Positions 35,201 to 46,589 of a stretch of DNA of 64,000 nucleotides are shown here, piece by piece. Under the pieces are notes generated by a model. It saw nothing but the letters and a program-made list of their open reading frames with translations, did not search any database and was not told where the DNA came from. The first letter of the stretch is position 1. Each line of letters starts with the position of its first letter. This stretch comes from Scytalidium lignicola (lineage: Eukaryota > Ascomycota > Leotiomycetes), in contig NCSJ02000085.1 in NCBI GenBank assembly GCA_002812745.2, positions 78,779 through 142,778 on the forward strand, written 5' to 3'. The position numbers were made by a program, and so were the translations under genes.

Positions 35201-35873
35201 AGGGTCGGATCCATCCCTTCTGTGTAGCAGCTTCCAAGTAATCATGAAGCACTGCAAGCTCATCTTCGGCTAAGGCATAAATAAGTCCCCAAGGTGAAGT
35301 CTGTCCTTCTTCTAAGTTGATATGATGCTCCAAAGAGGTATAAGGGGGCAGAATTCCAGTTAAGTTTGTATTAAAGACATTCAAGTAATCATCATATTCT
35401 GACGGTATGACAGGTTGCATTCTATTGGCTTCCTTGCTAGTATTTTCTTGTGGTTTTAAGGGAGTAGGGATTATTCCAACTAAAACCATAGTACACCTAG
35501 TTGCACAGCTAGCTTTTCGAAGTTGTCTTTTTGTAGTGATCAATGATAAGTGCTGCTCTTGGAGAGGAAATACCTAAGTGTCTTCTTTGTAACAGATAAC
35601 TTATGGCTTTACATCGTCATGCCATGGCTTTCTTAATACAATTTCATATCCATTAGACTCAACTACCACGAAGTTGTGGTGCTCTGTCCTCTTAAGTCCC
35701 CAGCTATCGGTAATGCAAGTCATAATATCCAAAGTTCTATAGGTAGGAATGTTTTGTCTGTAGAGCTGTCCTACTGTTGGGCACCAGCTAACCTCCTTCA
35801 TTACTTCGTCTGACAAGAGGCAACGATGTACAATATTCAAATCTGACCTTGTATTCAATAAGGCTGTCCTCAT
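32250..35873 (-). pseudogene. Gypsy D pol: protease, RT, RNase H, integrase, chromodomain
   Basis: Open pieces in order on the minus strand: an aspartic-protease-like region (35873-35601), the start of reverse transcriptase (35543-35142, with PARAPILFIPKPGGKL) and the catalytic YLDD box near 34820-34855. RNase H follows (34316-34116, with NTLNAELLAIVEAFR), then integrase (33386-32967, with CQRTK and GVVSDRDTQFKSKFW). A chromodomain lies at about 32374-32266 (EYEVETILDHK, stop, then GIFKYFINWKGY). Several stops sit where Trp or Gln is expected, for example between the two chromodomain halves. Confidence 0.8.
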
Positions 35874-36254
35874 TACCCATTTCCTTTCAAGTTGGAGAGA
35901 AACTCTTGCTTTTAGCCGTCCTGAAAGGTGTCTGTCTTCTTATTGGGCAACTGCTACTCTCTTACCTAATGGCGTAGTATTCACATCGGATGTCTGAGGG
36001 CAACTACTAGCATAGTGGCCTAATTTCTTACACTAATAGCATTGGACCTCAGAAAGCGGCGGTCTAGCAGCTCCTCTTCTCTTTGCTACTGGTTGGTCGC
36101 TAGGAGGGACGGCATTGACAGTCATTGCTTTTTGTGCTGAAGGAGTCTAGTTTGCTTAAAACATGCTTGAAGTCTTACTTGTTTAACTCATTTGTCTGCC
36201 TCGGTTTCCTAGCTGATTGGTCATAATTACACTTTTTGTCATGATGCCTCTTCC

Positions 36255-37127
36255 TTAGGTTGTAATCAACATTTTAGCCCTTCGTGCTACACTGATCAAC
36301 TTCGTCTTAGTGGTTGGTATGCCTTGAGACACAATTTGCTTTCTTAACTCCGGTCGAAGTTTGTCCAAGAAGCTACACACCCAATACCCCTCAAGTAGGT
36401 GCTCTGGTAATTCCGACTTAATATTCTCGTAATTGTCCAGGAAAGAATTGAATTTCTGGTCTGGTTTCTGTTCAAGGTAATGCAACTTCACAACAGCTTT
36501 GAAGGTGCAAGTAAGGCTATCTAAGATGTTACTCTTCAAGAATTCTTCCATTTCGTCTTAACGGATGTGGTCATAACGATTTTGCCAGGTGTCCATAACA
36601 TAAGTGATCCAGCGTCTTTTGATGGTGCCTTCCAGCGTACTACTAGCATACATAACTCTTTGAAGCTTAGTGCTCAATTCCTGGATCATAGCAAATCAGG
36701 AGTGTAATTCGAAGAGGAAAGTATAGAGTTCATTCTAATTAGTCCCCTTGTATTTCAAGGCAGGGAGTTGCAATTTCCCTCAAATCTCGCTGCTAGGTTG
36801 TTGGTAGGGTTCAGCATGGCGATTTGTCCTAATAGCTGGTGCATCCCATACAGAATCATAAATAGGAGCTTCTCCCCTCTCAAGAGCTTGTAAGTAAGTT
36901 CTCTTCTTTTCAAGGCAGTCCTGTTGCTGCTTAGTTGCAATTCTCCTGTCTAGCTCTTCCTCCGACAACGAAACAAAACTCCTCGAAATGGGTGCTGGAG
37001 GAGAAGGCAAAGGTGGATCAGGCAACAGTGACTCCTCTTGTTGTAGTGTTGCTGAGCCGGTAAAGGGGAACTGCGACCCTTCTACTTCTCCTTGTTGTGA
37101 AGCTTGAGTTCGACGGGTCTTAACCAT
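36255..37127 (-). pseudogene. Gypsy D gag
   Basis: The likely start is the ATG at 37127 (MVKTRRTQ). Two open pieces remain: 37127-36780, Gln/Pro-rich with a basic coiled stretch, and 36551-36255 with the gag-type sequence LEQKPDQKFNSFLDNYENI. A decayed zinc-knuckle-like region would follow near 36000-36050. Confidence 0.65.
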
Positions 37128-37177
37128 CCTGATTCTCAACGGTCCACATGCCCTTTGTTGGGAGAGAGAGATCAATA

Positions 37178-37442
37178 TGTCAGGGGTATCCGTACGCAGA
37201 GTGAAGAGAGACCAGGAAGCTGAAACATAATAGGAGACTAGCAGTGAGATAGCAGTTGGTTAGGTGTAGATTCGCTCTAAAACTCAGTGCTCTTCTAAAA
37301 TTACAAGATTGATCTCTGACTCCTGTCAAAGAGAAGGGGAAAACCCCCTCTTTATAGACGGGAGTCAGCAGCTAAGGAGCGGCTAGGACTCAGACCCCTA
37401 TCCTTCCTCCCTTCACGTGATTAGCCTACTAAGGACCTGACA
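37178..37442. repeat. 5' LTR of gypsy D
   Basis: A 265-bp LTR matching the left copy except for about seven transitions. It is followed by the TTATA duplication at 37443-37447. Confidence 0.85.
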
Positions 37443-38039
37443 TTATAAGAAATGTAATAACTACAAAGATAATAAATCCTTTTTAAAAGTCTTAAGAAGT
37501 ATATTAAAAGTCTTCTTTACTTTATAAGTATTATTCTTCCTCTTGTATAACGTTTACAAGAGTCTAAACAATTATAATACTCTTAATATTATACATTATA
37601 CATATATTATCACAACAAAGGTAATTCTATAAACTTTATATCTCTTTTTAAGTAATAACCTTAAAGGTATCAACTTATTACAGATTTAACCTAACAAGTT
37701 AATTGGTATAAGCTTAAAGCTTAATACATAACAGAGTGTATATAGAAAACCTAATGATTACATAATATGATTAAGACTTAAGAGACTTAAGAAGTCTAAA
37801 GGGTTTATAAACTTATAAGACTTAAGAGATCTAAGAGGTCTAGTTGAATTTTATTATCTATATAAGTATATTATAAGAACATAAAAGTAGACTTTTTATG
37901 TTCAACTTAAATACATTATTAAATTTTACCTTTGACTTAGTTATTTGCTCAAATATCTCTTATTTCCACTATCCTTGAACATTTACCTTATCCTTGACTA
38001 TTTAATAATTTGAATAGCATAGTTTTGTAACATTTTGAA

Positions 38040-40598
38040 TATCTCCTATCTTGATAAGTCAAGATTTAAAAANTAAACATATTAATAAATAACAATAATG
38101 AACAATAACCTAAAGAAGATTCTGAAGAAAGCTTTAAAGAAAAANTCTGAAGAAGGATCTGAAGAAGAATCTAAGAAAAGTTCAGAAGATAATTCTAAAG
38201 AAGACTAAGGTGAGAATCAGATTATTGAAGAAATTAACATTTAAAAANGGAATATTAAAGAAAGTTGTTATACTATTAAAGTAAATTACTAAGTCAACAA
38301 AAANGATTAATTATAAGAGAATCATTAAAAGTTATAAAAAANGAAACTAACACCTTCATTACTTACATCTGATCCAAAACCAGTTCTAATACTAAGAACT
38401 CCAAATCCAAACCCTGATCCAGACTTTAAATTAAAGAACAACATTGAACAAATTCTAATAACAACATTTAAAGAAGTTAAAATTACCAAGCCAAACTTAT
38501 TCTATAAGAACAAAAAGAAGTTAAAAGCATATCTTGTACAAATAAGAACTTATTTAATACTGAATAACTAACTACTGCTTCAAGATATATATAAAGTTCT
38601 ATAAGCATTAATATACTTAAGAGAAGTAACCAAAACTTAGTTTTAACTCTTGAAGGATAAATAATTCACAACAAACAGAAAAACAAAGAAGTAAGAAGTA
38701 ATTAACATTATTATAAGTTAAGTTAACTATACAAGAGAACTCAAATGCTTATATAAGAATATCAATGAAAAACAGAATGCTAAAAGATGATTAACTCACT
38801 TTAGACAAACTAAGAGCCTTAACAAATATACAATACTTTATTATTAGTATATAATATCAGTCAACTAAGAAGAAGAAATATATATACATTAATATAAGAT
38901 CAAGTTAAAGGACTTTATTAAAGAAGAACTATATCAACAGCTTATGATTATTATATTCAACATTCTTATTGACTTATTTATTAAGATTAAGAATGAACAG
39001 TATAAGATAAGCTTAAACAAAAAGAGTAAATCTTATTTCAACTAAAGAAAGACTAATAGTAAAAAANGATCAAGAAGACTTTATAAAGTTAAACACTATA
39101 AAGAAAANGAAANGACCTTTAAGAAAAAAAAGAAGCCTTTTAAAGGAAAAAGCAAGAAAGAGAATTCCTTTAGAATCTCCTTTGAAGAATTAAACAAGAG
39201 AAAAAAAAACAAGTTATATTTCAAGTGTAATCTTCTTGAATATATAACAAATACTCATAAGAGGAACAACAAATCAAGTATATCAATTAAGGTTAGAGTT
39301 ATAAGAATCCTAAGAATTAAGAATATCTTATCTGAATCATCAGAAGAAGAAAGCTTGAACTTAGAAGAAATATCTAATAAAGAAGTTAATAAAACAACAT
39401 TTGTAACAATAAGAAGGACTTAACATATAAAACACCCTTAAGATAAGGAGAAAGCTAAGAACTTAAATAAATAAAGATGAATTCCAAAAGTCAGTAAAAT
39501 CTAAATGATCATACTAACAAACTTCAAAGTTATACTAACAGAATAATATCTTGTTTCTAAGAAAGCATTAATCTTAAGATATTATCTAATAATTAGTATA
39601 CAAGGACTAAGAGGATAGAAAATCCTAAACAAAAATCAACTTTATAAAATTATATAATAAGAAAAGGTAATTGTAAAAGAATAAGAGTTTGATCTTGAAA
39701 ATCTTGTTCTGGTCTATAAGACTAACCTTTAAAGCATTATCATAAAGAAAAAAAATACATAAGTCCTTCTTACTAATAAAAANGAACTCAAATACAAAAC
39801 AACTTTAACCAAATGCTTAAGGATACCTAGATAATAATAAAAGAAGGATTAAGTTATATTATGTAAGGACAATATAACTTATAACAAGGAGACTATCTAA
39901 TGATAACTTTCTGACAAGACCAAACAAAGGTAAAAACATAATACAAAGAAATCTAAGGCTTAGAAAAATCAGTAGAATAATTATTTAAAGTTAAACAATA
40001 TCATACTTAACAAAAAGAACCAGTAAAGATCATTGTTGAACAAGTTAATTAAGATGTAAAAACTTTACTTATAGTTAATAAACTAGAGAAGAATTCACTA
40101 CCTTTAAAATTACTTATTATACTATTAAAGGAGGACAAATTAATGTAAAAGATTGATTAATAGTTCAACCAAGAAATAACAATGTACTTTTTNAAATTCT
40201 ACAAGAAGAATTCCTAAGGAAAGTAATATCTTTATCATTGAAATAAAAGAATACCTTAGAAATAAAATAACAAAATAAGTACAAGATACATATGCATTCA
40301 TGAATAATAAAAGCTTAGATAGACTAAGGCTAAGAAATCTTATAAAAAAANCGAATAATACTATTTGAAGAACTTTAAGAAAATGCTAAGAATCTAAAAA
40401 TCAAGGATAACATATTAATCAACAATGCTAGAAATGTCAATCTCTACTCTATGAATAGTAGAAGTTCATTACACATAAACATAAAACTATGTAAAAAGCT
40501 AGTAAAAGCCTTGATTAATTCAAAAGCTAAAAGAAACTTTATCAATAAACAAGTTATAAAGTAATTAAAACTCAACATAAAAGTCAAGAAAGACAATT
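38040..40598 (+). mobile_element. Gypsy relic E (gag to protease), RIP-degraded
   Basis: AT-rich and N-punctuated, but gag is still readable in pieces on the plus strand. There is an acidic Glu/Ser-repeat N-terminus near 38110-38220, then a PKPVLILRTPNPNPDPDF region and KLKAYLVQIRTYL near 38360-38570. A protease-like trace lies near 40500-40590 (INSKAKRNFINKQVI), in which the active-site Asp codon appears changed to Asn. The relic stops exactly where copia C begins. No LTR was recognised; degenerate direct repeats at about 37771-37842 may be LTR debris. Confidence 0.6.
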
Positions 40599-40763
40599 TG
40601 TTGTGATATCCTAGTTGCCACCTTAGGCACCACGTTTCACCTATTACACGTGACTTCCCTTTCTAGTAGTTAGCTTCACTTGTACGTACGTAGCTACACT
40701 ACAACACCACAATATATTTGAGTAACCCCGATTACGCAACCTCTTGCTGTGCTTAATTCAACA
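40599..40763. repeat. 5' LTR of copia C
   Basis: 165 bp, TGTTGTG to TTCAACA, identical to the 3' copy. Confidence 0.9.
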
Positions 40764-40906
40764 GGTTATGCACTCCGGTAGCAACGTAATTGGGCTAACT
40801 CTTCTTCTTTCGTGTTGATTGTGTTGATTGACACCTTTTTTGTCTCTGTTTACCCATATTCACATGTCTAGCCATCACCTTCAGCATAGCCGACGATTCT
40901 GGAACT

Positions 40907-43900
40907 ATGGTTCTTCCAAAGGACCAAAGACTTAAGGGTTCAGAGAATTACAACCTTTGGAGCTCTTGTCTTATGGTTTTGCTCCAGTCTAAAGGTCTTG
41001 AAGATCACGTTGGTAATATTGTTTCACCTCCCAAAGGAGATACTCCTGAGTAGAAGGCCTAGCACAAAGATGACGCCAAAACCTATATGTGTCTTAATGT
41101 CAATATCGACGATGAGGCTACGTTATTGATCAAGGACTATGATACAGCAAAGCTTGCTTGGGCTACCTTGAAAGCTCAATATCAGGGAAAAGGTCGCAAT
41201 CTGCAACAGAAGTTCCTGTCTAAGCTGATCTCCGTCAAACATAGTCACTTCAACTCTACAAGCATGTATATTACCGTGTTTAAGTCGATAATAGCTAATT
41301 TGAAGGCTGTCAAAGGTGATAACATAGAGCTTCTCTATCAATTCGTCTTTATTTCTGGTCTTGAGGATGAATATCCTATTTAGGCTGAATGTCAGCGTTC
41401 GGCTGGCAGATCAGAGAAGCTACCTACACTTACTTAACTCATAGAGGACATTGCTGATGAATCTATCTCTGTTACTAGCTCCTCCGGTGCTGTTATGTAT
41501 GGCAAGAATAATTCCAATTCAAGCAATTCAAAAGGCTCTAAGGATGTCAAATGCAACCATTGCAAGAAGAATGGTCACAAGGAATCTGATTGCTTTCAAA
41601 AGCATCTTGAAAAGCTTAAGGAATATAAGGCAAAGCAGTCTGGCAAGAAGAAAGAGAAGAAAAGTGAGGATAAACCTAAGAAGTCTGATTCAAAGGACAA
41701 ATCCAACACTGTCAACCTCAACTCTGCCAGCTTGGTCACTGCCAGCTTGGTCACTGCCAATCCTACGGCTTTCTCCATGTTTACACGCAATCAGTGGATT
41801 GCAGATACAAGTGCTACTGATCACATCACCAATAATCTTAATTGGTTTGATTCTGGCTCTTACTCAACGTGTTCTGATCTTCATCCTATGGAGACAGGTA
41901 ACAGTTTTACTCCGATTGTAAGCATAGGCACTGTTACACTCGAAACCACTTGTTCAGATGGTTCATCTTTCCTCTTGACACTTACTAATGTACAGTATAT
42001 ACCTACATTTCCGGTCAATATTTTCGGAGCCTTAAGACTCCTTGTACAGAATGGTGATGCTCGTGTCACTTCATCTGGTATATTCAATAAGAACAACATC
42101 GAATACAGTGCTGTTATTACTTCCCCTGCCGGTATCTATTTAAGATTAGCATCCATTCCAACAGCACTTATTTCTACATTCCTTGCTCGTCAAACAATCC
42201 CTAGTCTGGACATTATTCATCAACGTTTGGCATATACAAGCCTTGAAGTCGTCAAGAATACAATTAAAGCCACTCTTGGTATCGACGCTGAGCTAGTGAA
42301 GAAGGCCTCTGACGAAGACCCCTTCCTTTGCGAGGCATGTGAATATGGTCACTCTGAAAAGGGCGTTTCTCGACAACCTAGAAAACGATCCACCAAAGTT
42401 GGTGAGGTCTTGAATATCGATGTGTGTACAGTTACACCTGTCAGCTATAATGGGCATCACTACACCACTACTATAGTGGATGATTACTCTGGTGCTACTT
42501 GGGGTTATACCCATAAAGAAAAGAAGGGTGCATATGATGCTATAGTTACACATTGTGCCCTTCTCAAGAATCAGTGGAATATCACTCCCAAATTGATTCG
42601 AATCAATGGTGGAAACGAGTTTGGTGAAGAGAAACTTGATACCTTCTGTAGTCACAAAGGTATTCAACATGAAGAGACTACTCCCCATACACCATGGCAA
42701 AATGGAGTCTCTAAGAGAGCTGAACACTCTATATTTACAAGAACTCACACCATTATGATTGCCACTAGCATTCCTCTTACACTCTGGAACAAGGTGTACA
42801 AATCAGCCATATATATTGGCAATCGTCTTGCAACCAGAACTCTTGTAAGTGATATCACTCCATTTGAAGCCTTTATAAAACAGGTTTCTCCCTCTAGTAC
42901 TAATTGCAAACCTGATCTATCAAACCTTTGTGTTGTTAGTTCCAAAATATTTATACATGTTAACAAGGAACGTTGTGTAACATCCTAAAAGATGGCTTCT
43001 AAGGCTGAAGAGGGCATATTGCTAGGCTTTGAGAGCAACTTGATTTATCGTTGTTAGGTTTCCTCACACACTTACAAACTAGTCCACACTTCTCATATTA
43101 CCTTCACTGAGGGTAATCTACGCCCAGAAGAGCTTGTTGTCAAGGCTTAAGATGCTGAAGCTGTTGCTGAAGCTAGTTCCCCATGTTCTCCACTATCTCC
43201 ACCTTCTACCCCACAAGATGCAGCTCTCCCTCCACAGTTGAACTCCACGTTTGAGGAGGTTGTACAACCTACTGAGGAGGAGGAGGAGGTGTCTGAAGAT
43301 GAGCTTCCTCAGGTAGTTGTACCTACCAAACGCGGTCGTGGTCGTCCAAAAGGCTCAAAGAATAAGAAGCCTGAACAAGGACATACCAACTCCGATATTA
43401 CACACGTTGATCTTACAGAGAATCGTGTTACACGCCTGCAAGCTGCAAAATCAAGCACTCAGGCTCTATCTCCAGTTGTTTCTCCATCTCCAGTCGTTTC
43501 TGGAGCCTTTCCTGATGAAGGAGAGATTCTTGGTCAGCCTCCAGCAGTTGCTATGGCTTATGGCCACTGTCTTACAGCTCGTTCTGCTCTGAATTTAGGG
43601 TATGCCCTAGCTGTGACAGATGATCCCACAGAACTGAAATCTTACAAGGAAGCCCTTGATACTCCGTATTCCCAGGAATGGCAAGATGCCACGGTTACAG
43701 AGCTTAAGTCCTTGGTGAAGTGTAAGACTTTTAAGCTTACTCGGCTTCCTCCTGGAAAGCATGCCTTGAAGGGCCGATGGGTCTATCGCATCAAACGCAA
43801 CGCAGACCGTCAAATTGAACGCTTTAAAGCCAGGTTTGTGGTCAAGGGATACGAACAGCGCCATGGAGTGGATTATGATCAAACTTGGGCAAGTGTTGTC

Positions 43901-45238
43901 AAGTCGGCAACATGGAAGGTATTAATGTCAGTTGCCGCTGTTCGTGGCTGGCAAATACACCAAATGGACGTCGTTACAGCCTTTCTAAATGGTGATATCG
44001 ACGTAGAAATCTATATAGATCTCCCTGAGGGATTCACCGTTGAGGATCTTCGAGCTCTTGGTGTTGAATATGCTGATATCGATGGCGATGGTCACCTTGT
44101 TCTTCTTCTTTTGAAGTCCCTGTATGGACTGAAGCAAGCTCCCCGTTGCTGGCAATTGAAGCTCAATTCGAAGCTAGCTGAAATTGGCTTTCTTCCTCTT
44201 CAATCCGACCCTAGTGTCTTCTTTAATCAACGTCTAAGCATCTTTATTTGCACTTATGTTGACGATTTTCTAGTTATCGGTCCTGGAGGCTCTCAATTCG
44301 ACGAGGTCAAGCGAATTCTCCACGATTTATTCGAAATGATCGATATGGGACCTGCATCCTGGTTTCTGGGGGTGCGTATCATACGGGATTGGGAGAAACA
44401 CACCATTTCTCTCGTCCAGGATGGGTATGTCAAGAAGATTCTTGATCGATTTGGGTACAGCAACGTCAAACCTCACTCTACTCCATTTGAGGCAAATGTG
44501 GCCGAGTTCATGGTCAAATACGACGGTATAGCTACTCCCCAAGACGTTCAGCTTTATTCTGAAAAAGTTGGTTCCGTTATGTATCTCATGACACAAACAC
44601 GTCCTGATCTGTCCTTTCCGGTCTCCCGACTCTCACAATTCCTTCAAAATCCATCTCCACAGCACTTGAAGTTGGTCAAACAGGTCTTTCAGTACCTCCA
44701 GGGCACTCAAGATGTTGGCATCACCTTTGGAGGAGACGGAAACGAAAACCTTGATTTCTATGGTTTCAGCGACTCTGACTATGGTGGTTGCTTGGAAACG
44801 CGTCGTTCCACCATAGGTTACCTCTTCTTTTTGGGTGGTGGACCTATTTCATGGCGCTGCCAGCGATTACCTTGTGTTACTCTGTCCACTACGGAAGCTG
44901 AGTACTGTGCTCTCTCTGAAGCGTCACGCGAAGCCATATGGCTGGCCAGATTGCTGTCAGAACTCCAGGTCAACGTTTCGAGCTCTAAAATCACCTTAAA
45001 TGGTGACAATCAGGGCTCCCTTTCTATGGCTGAGACTACCGAACAATCGAAAAGGGCTAAACACATTGATATCAGATATCACTTTGTACGTGAGAAAGTG
45101 CAATCAGGAGAGATCGTTTTGAATTACGTCCCTACCGCAGATATGGTGGCTGACGGCCTTACAAAAGCTTTGAATTCAGTCAAACATGCAAAGTTTATGG
45201 ATTTGTTGGGCCTGAAATCGATTGCTTTGAATCGATAA
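40907..45238 (+). pseudogene. Copia C gag-pol polyprotein with seven in-frame stops
   Basis: A single frame of 1444 codons starts at an ATG at 40907 and ends at 45238. Stops lie at 41051, 41060, 41381, 41435, 42986, 43055 and 43148; all are TAG or TAA and all fit Trp or Gln codons hit by CpA to TpA change. No frameshift exists. Domains in order: gag; zinc knuckle CX2CX4HX4C (41552-41593); protease (WIADTSATDHIT); integrase (CEACEYGH, then the catalytic core near 42420-42680); reverse transcriptase with YVDD at 44255-44266; RNase H (SDSDYGGCLETRRSTIGY, LSTTEAEYCAL). The integrase HH-CC finger has lost a His, and an expected catalytic Asp before GGNEF reads Asn, so the element is inactive beyond the stops. 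Confidence 0.85.
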
Positions 45239-45370
45239 ATTTCCCATTTCGGGCTCCGGTATTACACTTGCAACATTTTGCTTTATGGCTCAAGTGTCTC
45301 CGCACTCGTTTTTGTATGGGATTTGGGGTACTTTTGCATCAATTTTCGGTGCTTCGGTGACATGGGGGTG

Positions 45371-45535
45371 TGTTGTGATATCCTAGTTGCCACCTTAGGC
45401 ACCACGTTTCACCTATTACACGTGACTTCCCTTTCTAGTAGTTAGCTTCACTTGTACGTACGTAGCTACACTACAACACCACAATATATTTGAGTAACCC
45501 CGATTACGCAACCTCTTGCTGTGCTTAATTCAACA
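45371..45535. repeat. 3' LTR of copia C
   Basis: 165 bp, identical to the 5' LTR. A short G-rich tract (ATGGGGGTG) just upstream is the likely polypurine tract. Confidence 0.9.
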
Positions 45536-45554
45536 AATAATAAATTGTATAATA

Positions 45555-45732
45555 TGTTGAATTAAGGCACGTGAAGCATGGTACGCAATATGGGGTTACT
45601 CAGAGTATATTGTGGTGTTGTACGGTAGTAACTACGTACAAGTAGAAGAGCTAACTAATGGAACTACCTAAAGTAGAAGTCATGTGCAATAAGCGATATG
45701 GTGCCTAAGGTGGCAACTAGGATATCACAACA
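45555..45732 (-). mobile_element. Solo LTR, inverted relative of the copia C LTR
   Basis: 178 bp, in reverse orientation to the C LTRs and clearly related but diverged. It begins TGTTGAATT and ends ATCACAACA. Flanks are TAATA on both sides (45550-45554 and 45733-45737), a proper target duplication. Confidence 0.8.
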
Positions 45733-46033
45733 TAATATTAAAAAGAGTTATAAAGTGCTTTATAATTATAAGGTACTAACAACCTAAGGTCATTGTCATT
45801 ACAGAGCACTAACAGCCTGAAGGCCACTGTAATTACAGGTCATTTCTGGAGTCAAATAATTAACGCTTTAGCGTAAATCTAGTTATATATTACTATAACC
45901 TCCGTATTATAACTTAGAATAGGTAAGCTGACCTTTCCCATGTGATAAAAAAGTTTTCCCGACTGCCGACCCTAAAAAAGGGAGCATTTTTGGGTCAGCT
46001 CACCTGTATTCTCATCTATATAATATAAGGCAT

Positions 46034-46158
46034 GTTGAAAACTCAGGCGTCAACTATTCACTATCCCCTGTGTATATATACGGGAGTTCTACTCCCCTCA
46101 CTGCTCATTAATTAATTAATCAATGCATACTCTACCTCCTTTAACAGGTTGTGAGCCT
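46034..46158 (+). mobile_element. Possible copia LTR end and primer-binding site
   Basis: Starts TGTTGAAA, contains a TATATATAC box, ends TTTAACA at 46146 and is followed by GGTTGTGAGCC, close to the copia half-tRNA-iMet primer site GGTTATGAGCC. Downstream DNA to about 46480 could be leader sequence, with one N at about 46304. The LTR start is uncertain and no second LTR was found. Confidence 0.4.
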
Positions 46159-46589
46159 AAATTTCCGCACAGAACTTACTTTTTTAACTGGCTAAGTCTT
46201 TTCGTTAATCCTAGGAGGGCATGGCTAATCAAACCCCTTATTAGCGGGGTATCCTTGGTTCTGTTTTACACTTTGCTTTTTTGGATCCTTTAGAGGTTAA
46301 AGCNAAAGTTCAGCCTAACCTGACCTGTCCAGGCCACTCCTTATAAAGGCTAAGTTATTCCCCAGCTCTGAGTAGAGTACGCTTGCTTCTTGATCTTCTG
46401 GATCTTTTAAGAGGCCAAAACAAGGTCTAGACTAAATTTATCTAGCCAATTACTCCTCAAAAAAGCTCAAGTCTTATTTCACATCAACACTAAAGCAGAG
46501 TGGGTTGCTAAGCCCATTGATAGTTAAAGAAGTTGTCATGGAGTTATAATATTTTCCAAGAGCAAGTTGGTGTAATTCATAAGCTTGCG

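Larger units (their letters stand above)
29837..37442 (-). mobile_element. Ty3/gypsy chromovirus D, full length, 7.6 kb
   Basis: LTRs at 29837-30101 and 37178-37442 (265 bp each) are flanked by the duplication TTATA (29832-29836 and 37443-37447). A purine-rich tract (AAAAAGGAGGAGA on the minus strand) abuts the left LTR, so the element reads on the minus strand with gag at the right. Order is gag, protease, reverse transcriptase, RNase H, integrase, chromodomain, which is the chromovirus order. Many stops show it is inactive. The two LTRs differ at about seven positions, all transitions. Confidence 0.9.
24944..37670 (-). mobile_element. Copia copy B, RIP-destroyed and split by insertions
   Basis: Segments 24944-25678, 25951-29836 and 37443 to about 37670 align by eye with the body of copy A in the same order. 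The first 300 bp or so are close to A (including a shortened RNase H piece, 25267-25028). After that, most cytosines have become thymines, or guanines adenines. The copy is interrupted by a solo LTR (25679-25945) and a full gypsy element (29837-37442). Similarity to A ends near 37670, so the 5' part and 5' LTR are missing. Confidence 0.75.
40599..45535 (+). mobile_element. Ty1/copia retrotransposon C, nearly intact, 4.9 kb
   Basis: The two 165-bp LTRs (40599-40763 and 45371-45535) are identical by eye. A GGTTATG primer-site-like sequence follows the 5' LTR, resembling the half-tRNA-iMet site used by copia elements. One frame covers gag-pol. No matching 5-bp duplication is seen: the left flank is CAATT and the right flank is AATAA. 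It belongs to a different family from copia A/B, with other LTRs and a YVDD instead of a QTDD box. Confidence 0.9.
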
